Assembly (NCBI GenBank): GCA_964534175.1
Contig: CAZHNS010000003.1
Span: 62,001 to 126,000, forward strand
Reading direction: 5' to 3'
Length of the DNA: 64,000 nt
DNA from: JAFGHJ01 sp964534175
Lineage (GTDB): Bacteria > Hydrothermota > UBA3072
A program made the translations under genes and the position numbers. This document shows, in pieces, positions 16,410 to 25,511 of this stretch. The notes beneath the pieces were generated by a model. The model was not told where the DNA came from, did not search any database, and saw only the letters and a program-made list of their open reading frames with translations. The stretch's first letter is position 1; each line of letters begins with the position of its first letter.

Positions 16410-18269
16410 ATGGATAAAAAAACTTCAATTCTGAGTCCGTTAAAGGCGTTAAAATATCTTTTCAAAAAACCAAAAACTTTAAGATATCCGTTTGAACTTA
16501 AAGAGCCTGCAGAAAGATATAGAGGTTTACATCTAAATGATTGGGATCAGTGCACGGGTTGCGGAAACTGTGCAGATATTTGTCCTAATGAGGCAATTCT
16601 TATGAAAGAAATACCGGAAATCGAGGCAAAAGACGGAGAGAGAAATGAGCGCCCCGAAATAGATTACGGTAGATGCTGTTTTTGCGGATTATGTGTTGAT
16701 ATTTGTCCGACAGGTTCCATCCGGCTATCCAGAGATTATTTTCATATCCATTTTGACCCCAAGACTTTCAAGCTTCTGGCAAAAGATGAAAAAACGGACG
16801 GGGAACACTTCCTTCCTGAGGGGAAATATTCTATTCTTAAAGCATCGCTTGCCCATCGAAGAAAAAATTATGAGGGTTTTAGTTCTGACTTAGAATACGC
16901 ACTGTTTGACCCTGAAAGAGTACAGATGTCTCAGGCTTCACCCAAAGAGAGAAAATCCTCTTTTATTGAACAGGTAAAGGGTTTCAGCGCACAGGAGGCT
17001 CTAAAAGAAGCGAGTCGATGTTTGGAGTGTAAGTTATGCGAGGAAGTCTGTCCTGCCGGTATGGATATAGTTGATTATGTACGCAATTTATGGGAAGGTG
17101 ATTTAGAGGAAGCGGTCAGGGATATTTACAAAACAAATCCCTTACCCGGCGTTTGTGGTAGAGTTTGCACGCATAATTGTGAGTCTGCCTGTGTACTTAG
17201 TCATCGAGGTGAACCTGTATCTATAAGATGGTTAAAGCGTTATGTTGTGGATAATCTTTCTCTTTCCGAATATCAAAAGGTGCTTGAAACAGAAAAAATT
17301 AAATCTATAGGGAAAAAAGTTGCTATAATTGGCGCGGGTCCGGGAGGCTTATCGGCTGCTTATTATCTCAGATTGATGGGTTATAAGGTCGTTATCTTTG
17401 AGAAGTTGCCCGAACCCGGTGGGATGCTGAGATATGGTATTCCTGAATACCGACTTCCCTATGAAGCTTTAAATAAAGATATTGAATATATAAAATCTGT
17501 AGGAGTAGATATTAGATGTGATAATACTGTTGGCGAGGATATTTCACTTGCTGAACTTCGGGATAATTATGACGCGGTTTTTGTGTCTACTGGTTTTCAT
17601 GCCGGGCGGAGTACCGGAGTTCCGGGAAGTAAAAACCCTCACGTTTTTCAGGCAATAGAATTACTCAGAAAGGTGACGATGGGAGAAGAGATTGAAGTTA
17701 CCGATAAGATTGTGGTAATAGGTGGGGGAGATGTTGCTATGGATATTTCGAGAACACTTGCCCGATTGCAGATGAAGAAATTTGGAGCTGTAGATATTAC
17801 TCTCAGTTGCTTGGAAACGAGGGACATTATGCCCGCTACTCCGGAAGAAATAGAGGAAGCTCTTGAAGAAGGCATTAAAATGTATCCGGGATGGGGTCCG
17901 GAGAAGATTATTATAGAAAAAGAAAAAGTTAAGGGTATAGTTATGAAAAAGTGCCTCAGGGTTTTTGACGAAGAAGGAAAGTTTAATCCTGAATTTGATG
18001 ATAAGGAGAAAAAGGATTTTGAGTGTTCGATGGTCGTTGAAGCAATAGGGCAGGCACCTGATTTTACTTTTATATCAGAAGATATAAAAGTAAAACTTAA
18101 ATATGAGGGAAGAAGGATGAAAGTTAATGAGTATGGTCAAACTTCATTGCCTTGGTTATTCATCGGAGGAGATATCCTGAGGGGTCCCGATGTAATTAAC
18201 GCTATCGATACCGGACATAAGGCCGCAAGAGGTATCGATAAATTTATCTCCTCCAAAGAGAAAAAATAA
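16410..18269 (+). CDS. NuoI-like ferredoxin fused to GltD/NfnL-type NAD(P)H-FAD oxidoreductase (MbxN position)
   Basis: About 619 residues from ATG 16410 (RBS AGGTGAGG). Residues 1-100 form a NuoI/MbxN-like domain with two [4Fe-4S] motifs: CTGCGNCADIC (48-58) and CFCGLCVDIC (90-99). Residues about 170-260 carry the GltD-type cluster domain (CLECKLCEEVC; CGRVCTHNCESAC). An FAD site IIGAGPGGLSAAYY lies near 310, an NAD(P)H site VIGGGDVAMDISRTL near 440, and a terminal FAD motif FIGGDILRGPDVINAIDTGHKAA near 590. Separate proteins usually supply these parts; here the electron input and the membrane-arm connector are one chain. The likely role is electron transfer between NAD(P)H and ferredoxin-level clusters of the complex. 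Confidence 0.9.
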   Translation: MDKKTSILSPLKALKYLFKKPKTLRYPFELKEPAERYRGLHLNDWDQCTGCGNCADICPNEAILMKEIPEIEAKDGERNERPEIDYGRCCFCGLCVDICPTGSIRLSRDYFHIHFDPKTFKLLAKDEKTDGEHFLPEGKYSILKASLAHRRKNYEGFSSDLEYALFDPERVQMSQASPKERKSSFIEQVKGFSAQEALKEASRCLECKLCEEVCPAGMDIVDYVRNLWEGDLEEAVRDIYKTNPLPGVCGRVCTHNCESACVLSHRGEPVSIRWLKRYVVDNLSLSEYQKVLETEKIKSIGKKVAIIGAGPGGLSAAYYLRLMGYKVVIFEKLPEPGGMLRYGIPEYRLPYEALNKDIEYIKSVGVDIRCDNTVGEDISLAELRDNYDAVFVSTGFHAGRSTGVPGSKNPHVFQAIELLRKVTMGEEIEVTDKIVVIGGGDVAMDISRTLARLQMKKFGAVDITLSCLETRDIMPATPEEIEEALEEGIKMYPGWGPEKIIIEKEKVKGIVMKKCLRVFDEEGKFNPEFDDKEKKDFECSMVVEAIGQAPDFTFISEDIKVKLKYEGRRMKVNEYGQTSLPWLFIGGDILRGPDVINAIDTGHKAARGIDKFISSKEKK

Positions 18270-18279
18270 TTTCGAGAGA

Positions 18280-18912
18280 ATGGACAAAGAAGATATCCCA
18301 AAAGAGACAATAGAAAGACTTCTATTTTATACAAAGTGCCTATCGACTTTTAAACAATCAGGCAAGGAACAGTTTTCATCAGCGGATATTGCCAGGAGGT
18401 TAAAACTTAAGCCCACATTGGTGAGGAAAGATCTCTCTTATATTGGACGGATTGGCAGAAGAGGGATTGGCTATAATGTTGAAAGAGTTCTGGACAAGAT
18501 AAATCGAGTCGTTTATTATGAAAAAGAGCATCAGGTTGCTCTTATAGGTGTGGGGAATATCGGAAAAGCATTAATAAATTATCCCGGATTTCAAGCACAC
18601 GGATTGGTTATAAAACTCGCTTTCGAGAAAGACAAGGAAAAAATCGGTAAGGAAATTTATGGCGTTAAAATTGAAGATATAAAAACACTTAAAAAAAGAG
18701 TGGCAGAGGAAGAGATAAAAGTCGGAATTATAGCTGTTCCTCCTATTCAGATTAAAGAAGTTATTGATATTGTTAAAGACTCAGAAATAAAAGCGATTCT
18801 TAATTTTACCTCCACATGTATGATGCCCTATGACGATTTAAAAGGGAAGTTAAAGATAAAAAATATCGATCTAGCGGTTGAGATGCAAAGATTGGTGTAT
18901 TATTCATCATAA
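18280..18912 (+). CDS. rex: Redox-sensing transcriptional repressor Rex
   Basis: 210 residues. The winged-helix N-terminus contains SSADIARRLKLKPTLVRKDLSYIGRIGRRGIGY (residues about 32-65), the Rex DNA-recognition segment, and a Rossmann domain follows with VALIGVGNIGKALINY near 88 and the family C-terminus. Rex binds NAD(H) and leaves DNA when NADH rises. It begins 10 bp after the Mbx-type operon, so it is probably co-transcribed, and a Rex box overlaps the operon promoter, suggesting autoregulation by the NADH/NAD+ ratio. The usual FG in the wing is replaced by RI (YIGRIGRRG). Confidence 0.93.
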   Translation: MDKEDIPKETIERLLFYTKCLSTFKQSGKEQFSSADIARRLKLKPTLVRKDLSYIGRIGRRGIGYNVERVLDKINRVVYYEKEHQVALIGVGNIGKALINYPGFQAHGLVIKLAFEKDKEKIGKEIYGVKIEDIKTLKKRVAEEEIKVGIIAVPPIQIKEVIDIVKDSEIKAILNFTSTCMMPYDDLKGKLKIKNIDLAVEMQRLVYYSS

Positions 18913-18972
18913 AGAAAAAAACTGACCCAGTCGTAAGTCATAGACATATACCTAGATTTTACTATTCAGAAC

Positions 18973-21519
18973 CTAATTTGATATTTGCCTTAAAACAAAT
19001 TCTCCCGTGAGTCTTATATCTTTTGATGAGCTTCCTATTAAAACTTTAAATTTACCTTTTTCGGCAATCCAGTCTTTGCTTGCGATATCATAAAAAGAAA
19101 GAGCACTTTTATCCAATTCGAAACTGATTTTCTTCTTCTCGCCGTGTTTTAAAAAGACCTTCTTAAATCCTTTTAGTTCTTTAACCGGGCGTTCCACACT
19201 CGCTTTTATATCCTGGACGTATAGCTGGACTATTTCTGCGCCTGCACGCTCACCCGTATTTTCTATCGTCAAGTTTATTTTAACCGTCTCGTTTTCTTTT
19301 ATATTCTTTTTATCTATTTTTAGATCGCTGTATTTAAAAGACGTATATGAAAGCCCATAGCCGAAAGGGAATAAAGGTTCGACTTTTTCTTTGTCAAAGT
19401 GGCGATAGCCTACAAAAATGCCTTCTTCGTAATGAACTTCCCCCTCTTTTTCCGGGTAATTACCGTAGGCTGGTGAATCTTCCCATTTTTTTATGAAAGT
19501 TGTTGGTAGTTTTCCCGATGGATTTACGTCTCCTAGTATTATATCCGCCAGAGCATTTCCGCCTTCCTGCCCCGGATACCACGCGGCTATTAATGCGGGA
19601 ACCTCATCTAACCACTCGTTCATAAGAACCGCAGCTCCACCGTTTACGACCACTATAACGTTCTTATTAACTGAAGCGATATTTTTAATAAGTTTTACCT
19701 GTTCTGTTGGCAATGTCAATTCCTTTCTGTCTCCTCCTTCATGTTCTCTTACACCCACACAGACAATTGCTGCGTCAGCGCTTTTAGCCGCGGTTATTGC
19801 GGCATTAATCGCGGCCTCTTCTTTGTCCAGTTTTTTCTCTTCTAACTTCGTCCATCCAAGTACAACAGACGCACCGCCTATATTTTCAAAGTACTCAACT
19901 TTTATATCGTAAGATTCGCCTTTTTTAAGTTCAACAGTATCTATTTTTGTGACTACACCATGCGGACCCCAGTTATCCACAATTTTTTTTCCATTTAGGT
20001 ATAAATAACTTCCATCGTCGCTACTGGTCCCAATTATGTATTTACCGCTTGAAGGAGTAAGTAATTTTCCAGTCCATATTATGGAAAATTCATCTTTGTT
20101 AAGTTTTTCATCGGGTGAATCCAGATGGAAAATAAAATTGATCTGTTTATCAATTCTACTAAGAACCGGTTTTCCTTCGAATGTTGGATTGTTATAATAT
20201 TTGCCCAGTAAGCCCACTTCTCCAGATTTTCCTTTTGGAGGTCTAAGGTACGAAGATTCTATAGGTCTTATCAATTTTTCTTTAAATAGTCCTCTTTCAT
20301 ATATTACCTCAATATCTTTGCCGAGTTTGTTTTTGAGACCGTCTAAAATGCTTACAGAATAAAAAGGATCAACATTTGAACTGCCTCCGCCTCCGATTAT
20401 TGCTTCTTTAGCATTGGGACCGATAACAGCTATCTTGCTTATTTTTTCTTTGCTCAAAGGCAGCAGATTTTTTTCGTTCTTAAGCAGTACTGTTCCTTCC
20501 TCTGCAACTTTTAAAGCTAATTTTTGATGCTCTGGTGTATTTATTGCTCCTTTGTCGAGTTTTTTATCAAAAATACCGGTTACGAACATTGTTCTCAGCA
20601 TTCTTCTAATTTTATCGTTTATTTCTTTTTCTCTTATTAGTTCTCCTTGTACTGCTTGAAGTACTGCTTTTTTCTGCAGGTATCCCGCGGTTGGCATTTC
20701 GATATCCAGTCCGGCATAAAGAGTCGGAATTACGCTGTGGACAGCGCCCCAATCCGACATTATAAAACCTTTAAAGTTCCATTTGCCTTTTAAAATATCC
20801 TTCAGTAAATAAGTGTTTGCACAGCAATAATGTCCGTTTACTCTATTGTAAGCAGCCATCACAGACAAACAGCCTCCTTCGGTTACTGCGGCTTTAAAGG
20901 CTGGCAGGTATATTTCATGAAGGGTTCTTTCGTCTACTTTAACATCGACCCTGAATCTATTGTATTCCTGATTGTTGCAGGCATAATGTTTCGCGGTTGC
21001 TACGACATTTTCGCTCTGGACTCCTTTAACAAATGAGACTGTCATTCTGGAAGCGAGGTATGGGTCTTCGCCGTAACTCTCAAAATTTCTGCCGCCGTGC
21101 GGGACGCGGTGAATACAAATACAGGGACCCAGAAGCACATTTCTGTCCCTTGCTTTTGTTTCTTTACCGATAGCTTTTCCTACTTCATAAATTAAATCTG
21201 TATTCCAGGTAGATGCCATCGATATGCTTGCCGGAAAAGCTGTCGCTTTCTCCCAGCGAACTCCGACAGGACCGTCTGTCATATTCATAGGAGGAATTCC
21301 GAGTCTCTCATTTGCCGGAGAATTAAATCCTTCTCCCTCTAACATTTCAACCTTTTCTTCCAATGTCATCCTGCCTAAAAGGTCTTCTACTCTTTTCTCT
21401 ATTGGTTGGCTCTGGTCTTTATAAATCGGACTTCCATAAAGATTGCTATTGATAAAAGTTGTTATAAGTGTGAGTACTAATAATGAAATTTTTTTTAAAA
21501 AAGAAATTCTTGCTTTCAT
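18973..21519 (-). CDS. Secreted glycoside hydrolase family 3 beta-glucosidase with PA14 insert
   Basis: 848 residues with a signal peptide (LLVLTLITTFINSNLYG). GH3 N-domain: RMTLEEKVEMLEG, TDGPVGVRW, KHYACNNQEYNR and GFIMSDWGAVHS, where D256 is the expected catalytic nucleophile. A PA14-like carbohydrate-binding insert occupies about residues 433-575 (GLLGKYYNNPTFEG; SDDGSYLYLNGKKIVDNW). GH3 C-domain follows (CVGVREHEGGDRKELTLP; YPGQEGGNALADIILGD), then the C-terminal fibronectin-III-like domain. It releases terminal sugars from beta-glucosides or xylosides in the periplasm or outside. It is first in a minus-strand run with no sugar transporter beside it. Confidence 0.94.
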   Translation of the reverse strand: MKARISFLKKISLLVLTLITTFINSNLYGSPIYKDQSQPIEKRVEDLLGRMTLEEKVEMLEGEGFNSPANERLGIPPMNMTDGPVGVRWEKATAFPASISMASTWNTDLIYEVGKAIGKETKARDRNVLLGPCICIHRVPHGGRNFESYGEDPYLASRMTVSFVKGVQSENVVATAKHYACNNQEYNRFRVDVKVDERTLHEIYLPAFKAAVTEGGCLSVMAAYNRVNGHYCCANTYLLKDILKGKWNFKGFIMSDWGAVHSVIPTLYAGLDIEMPTAGYLQKKAVLQAVQGELIREKEINDKIRRMLRTMFVTGIFDKKLDKGAINTPEHQKLALKVAEEGTVLLKNEKNLLPLSKEKISKIAVIGPNAKEAIIGGGGSSNVDPFYSVSILDGLKNKLGKDIEVIYERGLFKEKLIRPIESSYLRPPKGKSGEVGLLGKYYNNPTFEGKPVLSRIDKQINFIFHLDSPDEKLNKDEFSIIWTGKLLTPSSGKYIIGTSSDDGSYLYLNGKKIVDNWGPHGVVTKIDTVELKKGESYDIKVEYFENIGGASVVLGWTKLEEKKLDKEEAAINAAITAAKSADAAIVCVGVREHEGGDRKELTLPTEQVKLIKNIASVNKNVIVVVNGGAAVLMNEWLDEVPALIAAWYPGQEGGNALADIILGDVNPSGKLPTTFIKKWEDSPAYGNYPEKEGEVHYEEGIFVGYRHFDKEKVEPLFPFGYGLSYTSFKYSDLKIDKKNIKENETVKINLTIENTGERAGAEIVQLYVQDIKASVERPVKELKGFKKVFLKHGEKKKISFELDKSALSFYDIASKDWIAEKGKFKVLIGSSSKDIRLTGEFVLRQISN

Positions 21520-21561
21520 TCTACCTCCCTGATTATATTTTTTGTTCAGGAAAATTTGATT

Positions 21562-22725
21562 TTAAAATGCGTCTTTTATAATTCCTCTTAATTCTTCATC
21601 GGTTAAAACTATTGGGTTACCCTGCATACTGTTTGATATTTTTGCTTTGCCTATCAATTCTTCGATTTGTTCTTCTTTTAAATCGACTTCTGAAAGATGA
21701 GGCATATTTAGTTTTTCGTAGAGTTCATCTGTCCATTGGATTAAGTCTTTCGGTTTTGCTTTTTCGTTTTTTGTTACTATTCTTGCGATTTTTTCATATT
21801 TTTTGAATACTACAGATGAAGGTTTACGTTCCTCGAGGGCTTTGATATTTGCTTTTATAACATAGGGCAGAAGGATGCCGCAAACTACGCCATGGGGAGC
21901 GCCTATCATACCTCCCATTGGTCCTGCGAATCCGTGGACTGCTCCGAGTTTCGCGTTCGCGAGGGCTATTCCGCCAAAGAGACTTCCTATGCACATATCT
22001 TCCCTTGCTTTTGCTTCGGTAGGATTGTTAAATGCTTTTAGAAGGGAGCGGCTTATTCTTTTTATTCCTTCCTTGCAGATTGCGTCTGTTAACATATTCG
22101 CTTTTATTGAAACATAGGGTTCTATTACCTGCGTGAAAGCGTCGAGTCCGGTACTTGCCGTTACCTCTTTCGGCATCGAATAGGTTAGTACTGGATCGAG
22201 TATAGCAATATCCGGGAGCATAAAAGGACTCCTGAGACTAACCTTTACGGAGTGTTCATTTGATTTTATTACTGCGTTTTTAGTCACTTCCGTTCCTGTT
22301 CCCGCGGTTGTCGGTACCGCTATAAACGGAATAGTAGGGTTCTTTATGGGTTTGCCTCTGCCTATTACCTCTAGATAATCAAAGAGATCTCCTCCGTTTG
22401 TTACGAGAGCGGATACCGCTTTACCCGTATCTATGGCACTCCCTCCTCCTATTCCAATTATTACGTCGGTTTTACTTCGACTGGCTAGTTTTAGACATTC
22501 GGTAACAACATTGGTTGTGGGTTCACCGTTTACGGAGAACGTTTCGAATTTTATTTTTTTCTTTGTGAAATCGTCGAGTAAAAATTTACACCTGTTTTGA
22601 TTTTTACCTGTGACGATGAGAGGCTTTTCCCCGAGATTTAAAGCATTATCCGGGATTTTTTCTGCGGATCCGTCCCCAAAAATTATCCATTTCGCGGTTG
22701 CGAATTCAAAGCGAGTTGCGTTCAC
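21562..22725 (-). CDS. Iron-containing alcohol dehydrogenase (group III)
   Basis: 387 residues. The NAD(P) loop is IIGIGGGSAIDTGKAVSAL near residue 92 and the Fe-binding His region is AVHGFAGPMGGMIGAPHGVVCGILLP near 265-290, with the AVPTTAGTGTEVTKNAV motif between. Such enzymes interconvert alcohols and aldehydes; the substrate is not predictable. It overlaps the upstream ABM-domain gene by four bases (ATGA), so the two are co-translated. The 42-bp gap to the GH3 gene allows read-through. Confidence 0.93.
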   Translation of the reverse strand: MNATRFEFATAKWIIFGDGSAEKIPDNALNLGEKPLIVTGKNQNRCKFLLDDFTKKKIKFETFSVNGEPTTNVVTECLKLASRSKTDVIIGIGGGSAIDTGKAVSALVTNGGDLFDYLEVIGRGKPIKNPTIPFIAVPTTAGTGTEVTKNAVIKSNEHSVKVSLRSPFMLPDIAILDPVLTYSMPKEVTASTGLDAFTQVIEPYVSIKANMLTDAICKEGIKRISRSLLKAFNNPTEAKAREDMCIGSLFGGIALANAKLGAVHGFAGPMGGMIGAPHGVVCGILLPYVIKANIKALEERKPSSVVFKKYEKIARIVTKNEKAKPKDLIQWTDELYEKLNMPHLSEVDLKEEQIEELIGKAKISNSMQGNPIVLTDEELRGIIKDAF

Positions 22726-23027
22726 CAGTCTGAATCTTCCGGAAATAAGTTTGAGAATTTAACACTGAATCTGGGTTCTGCCATCATGTCGGCAACCGAG
22801 TCTCTCCACTTTTTATAGTGGTCTGTTTCTTTATGTTTGGCTGGGTCGTCCGGGGTTTTATAAACTTCATTGAGAACGAATTTACTTTTATCATCATTTT
22901 GCTGAAGCACGTCGAATTGTGCTATTCCCGGTTCTTGTATGCTGTTTTGGGCATTCTCGATTGATATTTTTTTGAATTCTTCGATTTTATCTTCTTTTAC
23001 ATGAACATGTACATGTACCACAAGCAT
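22722..23027 (-). CDS. ABM-domain protein (LsrG/YgiN-like)
   Basis: 101 residues, one ferredoxin-like alpha/beta-barrel ABM domain: VHVHVHVKEDKIEEFKKISIENAQNSIQEPGIAQFDVLQ, then FVLNEVYKTPDDPAKHKETDHYKKW. The KT.HY pattern resembles LsrG, an isomerase of phospho-AI-2, and YgiN quinol monooxygenases. Coupling to an Fe-alcohol dehydrogenase suggests joint handling of a reactive carbonyl or sugar-derived compound, which is inference. The RBS AAGGGAGGGA precedes the ATG. Confidence 0.8.
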   Translation of the reverse strand: MLVVHVHVHVKEDKIEEFKKISIENAQNSIQEPGIAQFDVLQQNDDKSKFVLNEVYKTPDDPAKHKETDHYKKWRDSVADMMAEPRFSVKFSNLFPEDSDW

Positions 23028-23159
23028 AAATCCCTCCCTTATTTTTAAACAAAGGTAGTTTTATATAATATTGAAGTTCATTGTATAGTCAAGGTCTGGG
23101 AGGTTTGGAGTTTCTTACTTTTTTAAATCGTAATTTCTTGAAAAATAGAAATTATGATA

Positions 23160-23530
23160 GTTCCCTCACCCAATTTCCCGTTCAGGGTACCGTTCTTAAA
23201 AATCGTAGTCAATTTCCCCGACGGTCTTATTCGTAAGGAGTACTGTTCGAGAAAACCAGAGTCAATTCTCCCGGCGAGAGAATTGCTCTTTATCTCTCGC
23301 TCTCACTCTTTTCGATTTCTTCAAAATCGAAAAACCGTGCCCGTTCGAGCTCCGAGGTATTTTCCTGAACAGTACTCCTTACTCATTTTGAAGTTTAAGT
23401 CCATGCCCGCTCAGTCTGCGAGACATTTTTTATGAAAGGCATACCTGGACTTTTAAGATTTGAAGAAAACAAAAAGAAAAACCATGCCCGCTCGGTCTCC
23501 GAGGCATTTTTCCTGAACGGTACCCTTCAC
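23160..23530. repeat. Family C nested-palindrome element, copy 1
   Basis: The outermost complementary pair is GTTCAGGGTACCGTTC near 23181 with GAACGGTACCC near 23516. Inside it, AAGGAGTACTGTTC near 23236 pairs with GAACAGTACTCCTT near 23364. At the core TTTTCGATTT...AAAATCGAAAA forms a hairpin near 23308-23333. The left half repeats TCAATTTCCC-type units three times; the right half repeats units of the form CCATGCCCGCTC..TCTCCGAGGCATTTTT three times. It fills the gap between the ABM and MFS genes; the open frame inside it has no RBS and is not a gene. Confidence 0.75.
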
Positions 23531-23605
23531 TTTTTTTTATTTATGCTGAAATATATGTTATATCTTATTTAATAAAAAAAGCATGAAACTCCAATTGGGA
23601 GGGGG

Positions 23606-24787
23606 TTAGTCTATTAGATGTTCTTCTTCGACTTTTGAAAATAAAGCGCAGATTATGGTAAGAGTCCCTAATATAATAAAAGAATAGTTTAAAGACCACT
23701 CTACCATTAATCCGACAAGGGGATATATTACTGCACACACGAGACTTCTTACCATCGATATAGTAGAAATGACCGTTGCTCTGTTGTGCGATTCTATATA
23801 TTTATTCATATAGCTTTGGAATAGTACCATTCTAGAAAGCCCAAATCCTGCTGTAAGACATATAATTACTATTGCCAGAGGTATATTGTTATTTATACCG
23901 AGCAGTATAAAACAGATACCCGGAAAAAGAGCACTGAAAAACAAATAACGTTTTTTTGAACCGAACAATTTTTCCAATTTATCAAAACCGTTCATTATGG
24001 GTATCTGAGAACCCGACATAAGAGAGCTAACCAGACCAAAATATATTATAGGGACGCCAAGCTCACCTAATAGTGGCTGGTACATCCATATTATAAAGAA
24101 GACCAGAGCACTTATTGAGACTAAATCGAAAGTGAGTATTTTGAGGATCTTATGACCTTTGAAATATCTGATTCCGCTTTTCAGAGTGTCTATATATTTC
24201 CCTTTTTCCTCTTTTTCGCTTTTTATGTGTGGTTCTTTAAAAGTTAAAGCTACCAGGAAAGCACTGAAGAAAGGAAAGAATACAAACATCATCGCATATC
24301 TTAATCCAATTTTGGATGCTATAAGACTTCCTATCGGAGCTGCAATCATGATAGCGGACATTTCAAAACTTCTCAATCTTCCGATAATCTTTTTCGAATT
24401 AGATTCAAGGTCGATTTCTTTTAGGGTATCGTAGAGCATAGCTTCATCACTGCCTGAGAGTAGAGAAAATCCCAGTGCCCAGAAAAATTCTCCCACAAAG
24501 AAGATGTAAAAATTAGGGACTGAAGAATACACAAGAGTCGCTATCGATGAAGATATTGCGGCTAGAACCAGAGAGGTTTTTCTTCCGAAACGATCTGCGA
24601 TTGCTCCTGTAGGAATTTCCAGTAGTAATACGACGATAACGTAGAATGATTGCAGAATCATTATCTGTGTGTAGCTCACTTTACCCCAATCAAGATAGAA
24701 GGGTACGAGTACACCCGAGATAAACATCAGCATATATAAAAACTTATATGTATAAATTTTCCAGATATTTGCTCTATAGGTTTGCAT
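23606..24787 (-). CDS. Major facilitator superfamily transporter
   Basis: 393 residues with about 12 hydrophobic helices. The MFS loop 2-3 motif reads GAIADRFGRKTSLVLAA near residue 60, and the central cytoplasmic loop KEPHIKSEKEEKGKYID separates two six-helix halves. The closest general pattern is the drug/unknown-substrate MFS group (EIPTGAIADRFGRK). No substrate can be inferred. It stands alone, downstream of the family C repeat, with no sign of a partner regulator. Confidence 0.9.
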   Translation of the reverse strand: MQTYRANIWKIYTYKFLYMLMFISGVLVPFYLDWGKVSYTQIMILQSFYVIVVLLLEIPTGAIADRFGRKTSLVLAAISSSIATLVYSSVPNFYIFFVGEFFWALGFSLLSGSDEAMLYDTLKEIDLESNSKKIIGRLRSFEMSAIMIAAPIGSLIASKIGLRYAMMFVFFPFFSAFLVALTFKEPHIKSEKEEKGKYIDTLKSGIRYFKGHKILKILTFDLVSISALVFFIIWMYQPLLGELGVPIIYFGLVSSLMSGSQIPIMNGFDKLEKLFGSKKRYLFFSALFPGICFILLGINNNIPLAIVIICLTAGFGLSRMVLFQSYMNKYIESHNRATVISTISMVRSLVCAVIYPLVGLMVEWSLNYSFIILGTLTIICALFSKVEEEHLID

Positions 24788-24855
24788 AGGGCTTATATTA
24801 TATGATTGGAGAGAACAAAGGCAAGGTGTTAGGTATTAAGTCTTAGGTTTTAGAT

Positions 24856-25371
24856 TTAGTTGCCTAATTTTTTATCGATTCTCTTTATAAAACTCTCTTT
24901 CCCTTCCTGGTACTTGTCGATATCGTAACGATATTTTTTTGCCAATTTTTCTTTAAGGCGTGAATATTCTCCGGCGATCTTCGGATGTGAAATTAAATAA
25001 TCTCTAAAATCGATATGCCTTTTGATTTGTGGACTTCGGCTTTGAAATATATGTACGTGGTGCGTTCGGTTATTTCCTCCTTTTTGGAAAAATCGTCTTT
25101 TCGGTATACCATATTCACCTAACGCAACATATCCTAATTTTTCCATTTGTTTATTGTAGCTATCAACTTTGTTTATATCTTTAACTTCTACAATAATATC
25201 TATTACAGGTTTAGCTTTAACCAGCGGAATAGCAGTGCTTCCTATATGATGTATACTTATAAATATTTCTTTAAATATCTTTTCTATTTTCTTTGATTCT
25301 TCATTAAACTTTTGTTTCCAGGTTGGATTGTGGGGAACGACTTTAACGATTCTTTTATTTTCCGGTGGCAT
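24856..25371 (-). CDS. GrpB-family nucleotidyltransferase-like protein
   Basis: 171 residues. Family signature: VVPHNPTWKQKFNEESKKIEKIF at the N-terminus, IHHIGSTAIPLVKAKPVIDIIVEV near residue 42 and HVHIFQSRSPQIKRHIDFRDYLISHP near 107. GrpB (UPF0157) proteins have a nucleotidyltransferase fold, and the D-I-x-V segment fits the metal-binding acidic pair. Biological roles are poorly defined. It is a single gene between the MFS transporter and a Cys-rich membrane protein. Confidence 0.9.
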   Translation of the reverse strand: MPPENKRIVKVVPHNPTWKQKFNEESKKIEKIFKEIFISIHHIGSTAIPLVKAKPVIDIIVEVKDINKVDSYNKQMEKLGYVALGEYGIPKRRFFQKGGNNRTHHVHIFQSRSPQIKRHIDFRDYLISHPKIAGEYSRLKEKLAKKYRYDIDKYQEGKESFIKRIDKKLGN

Positions 25372-25479
25372 AGTAGATTATAAATATTATAAATTTGTTG
25401 TCAATTACTTATTTGATTGGTGCGTAGAAGCGTTAGTGCGTGAGCCTCTCCTTCCATCCAAGTATTTGGAATTTTAACT

Positions 25480-25511
25480 CTCTAACACTCTAACGCTCTA
25501 ACCCTCTAACG
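25480..25511. repeat. Short tandem repeat, 4 x 8 bp (CTCTAACN)
   Basis: Four head-to-tail copies of CTCTAACA/G/C with only the last base varying. Related TTAGTSYGTTRG / CTAACRCACYAAC strings appear near 25425, 29012-29085, 30285-30310 and 35635-35660, often with opposite orientations facing each other. Confidence 0.8.

Noticed and set aside
23154..23435. 93-codon open frame inside the family C element
   Set aside because: It is made of repeat units, lacks an RBS, and its frame is not shared by the second copy of the element.
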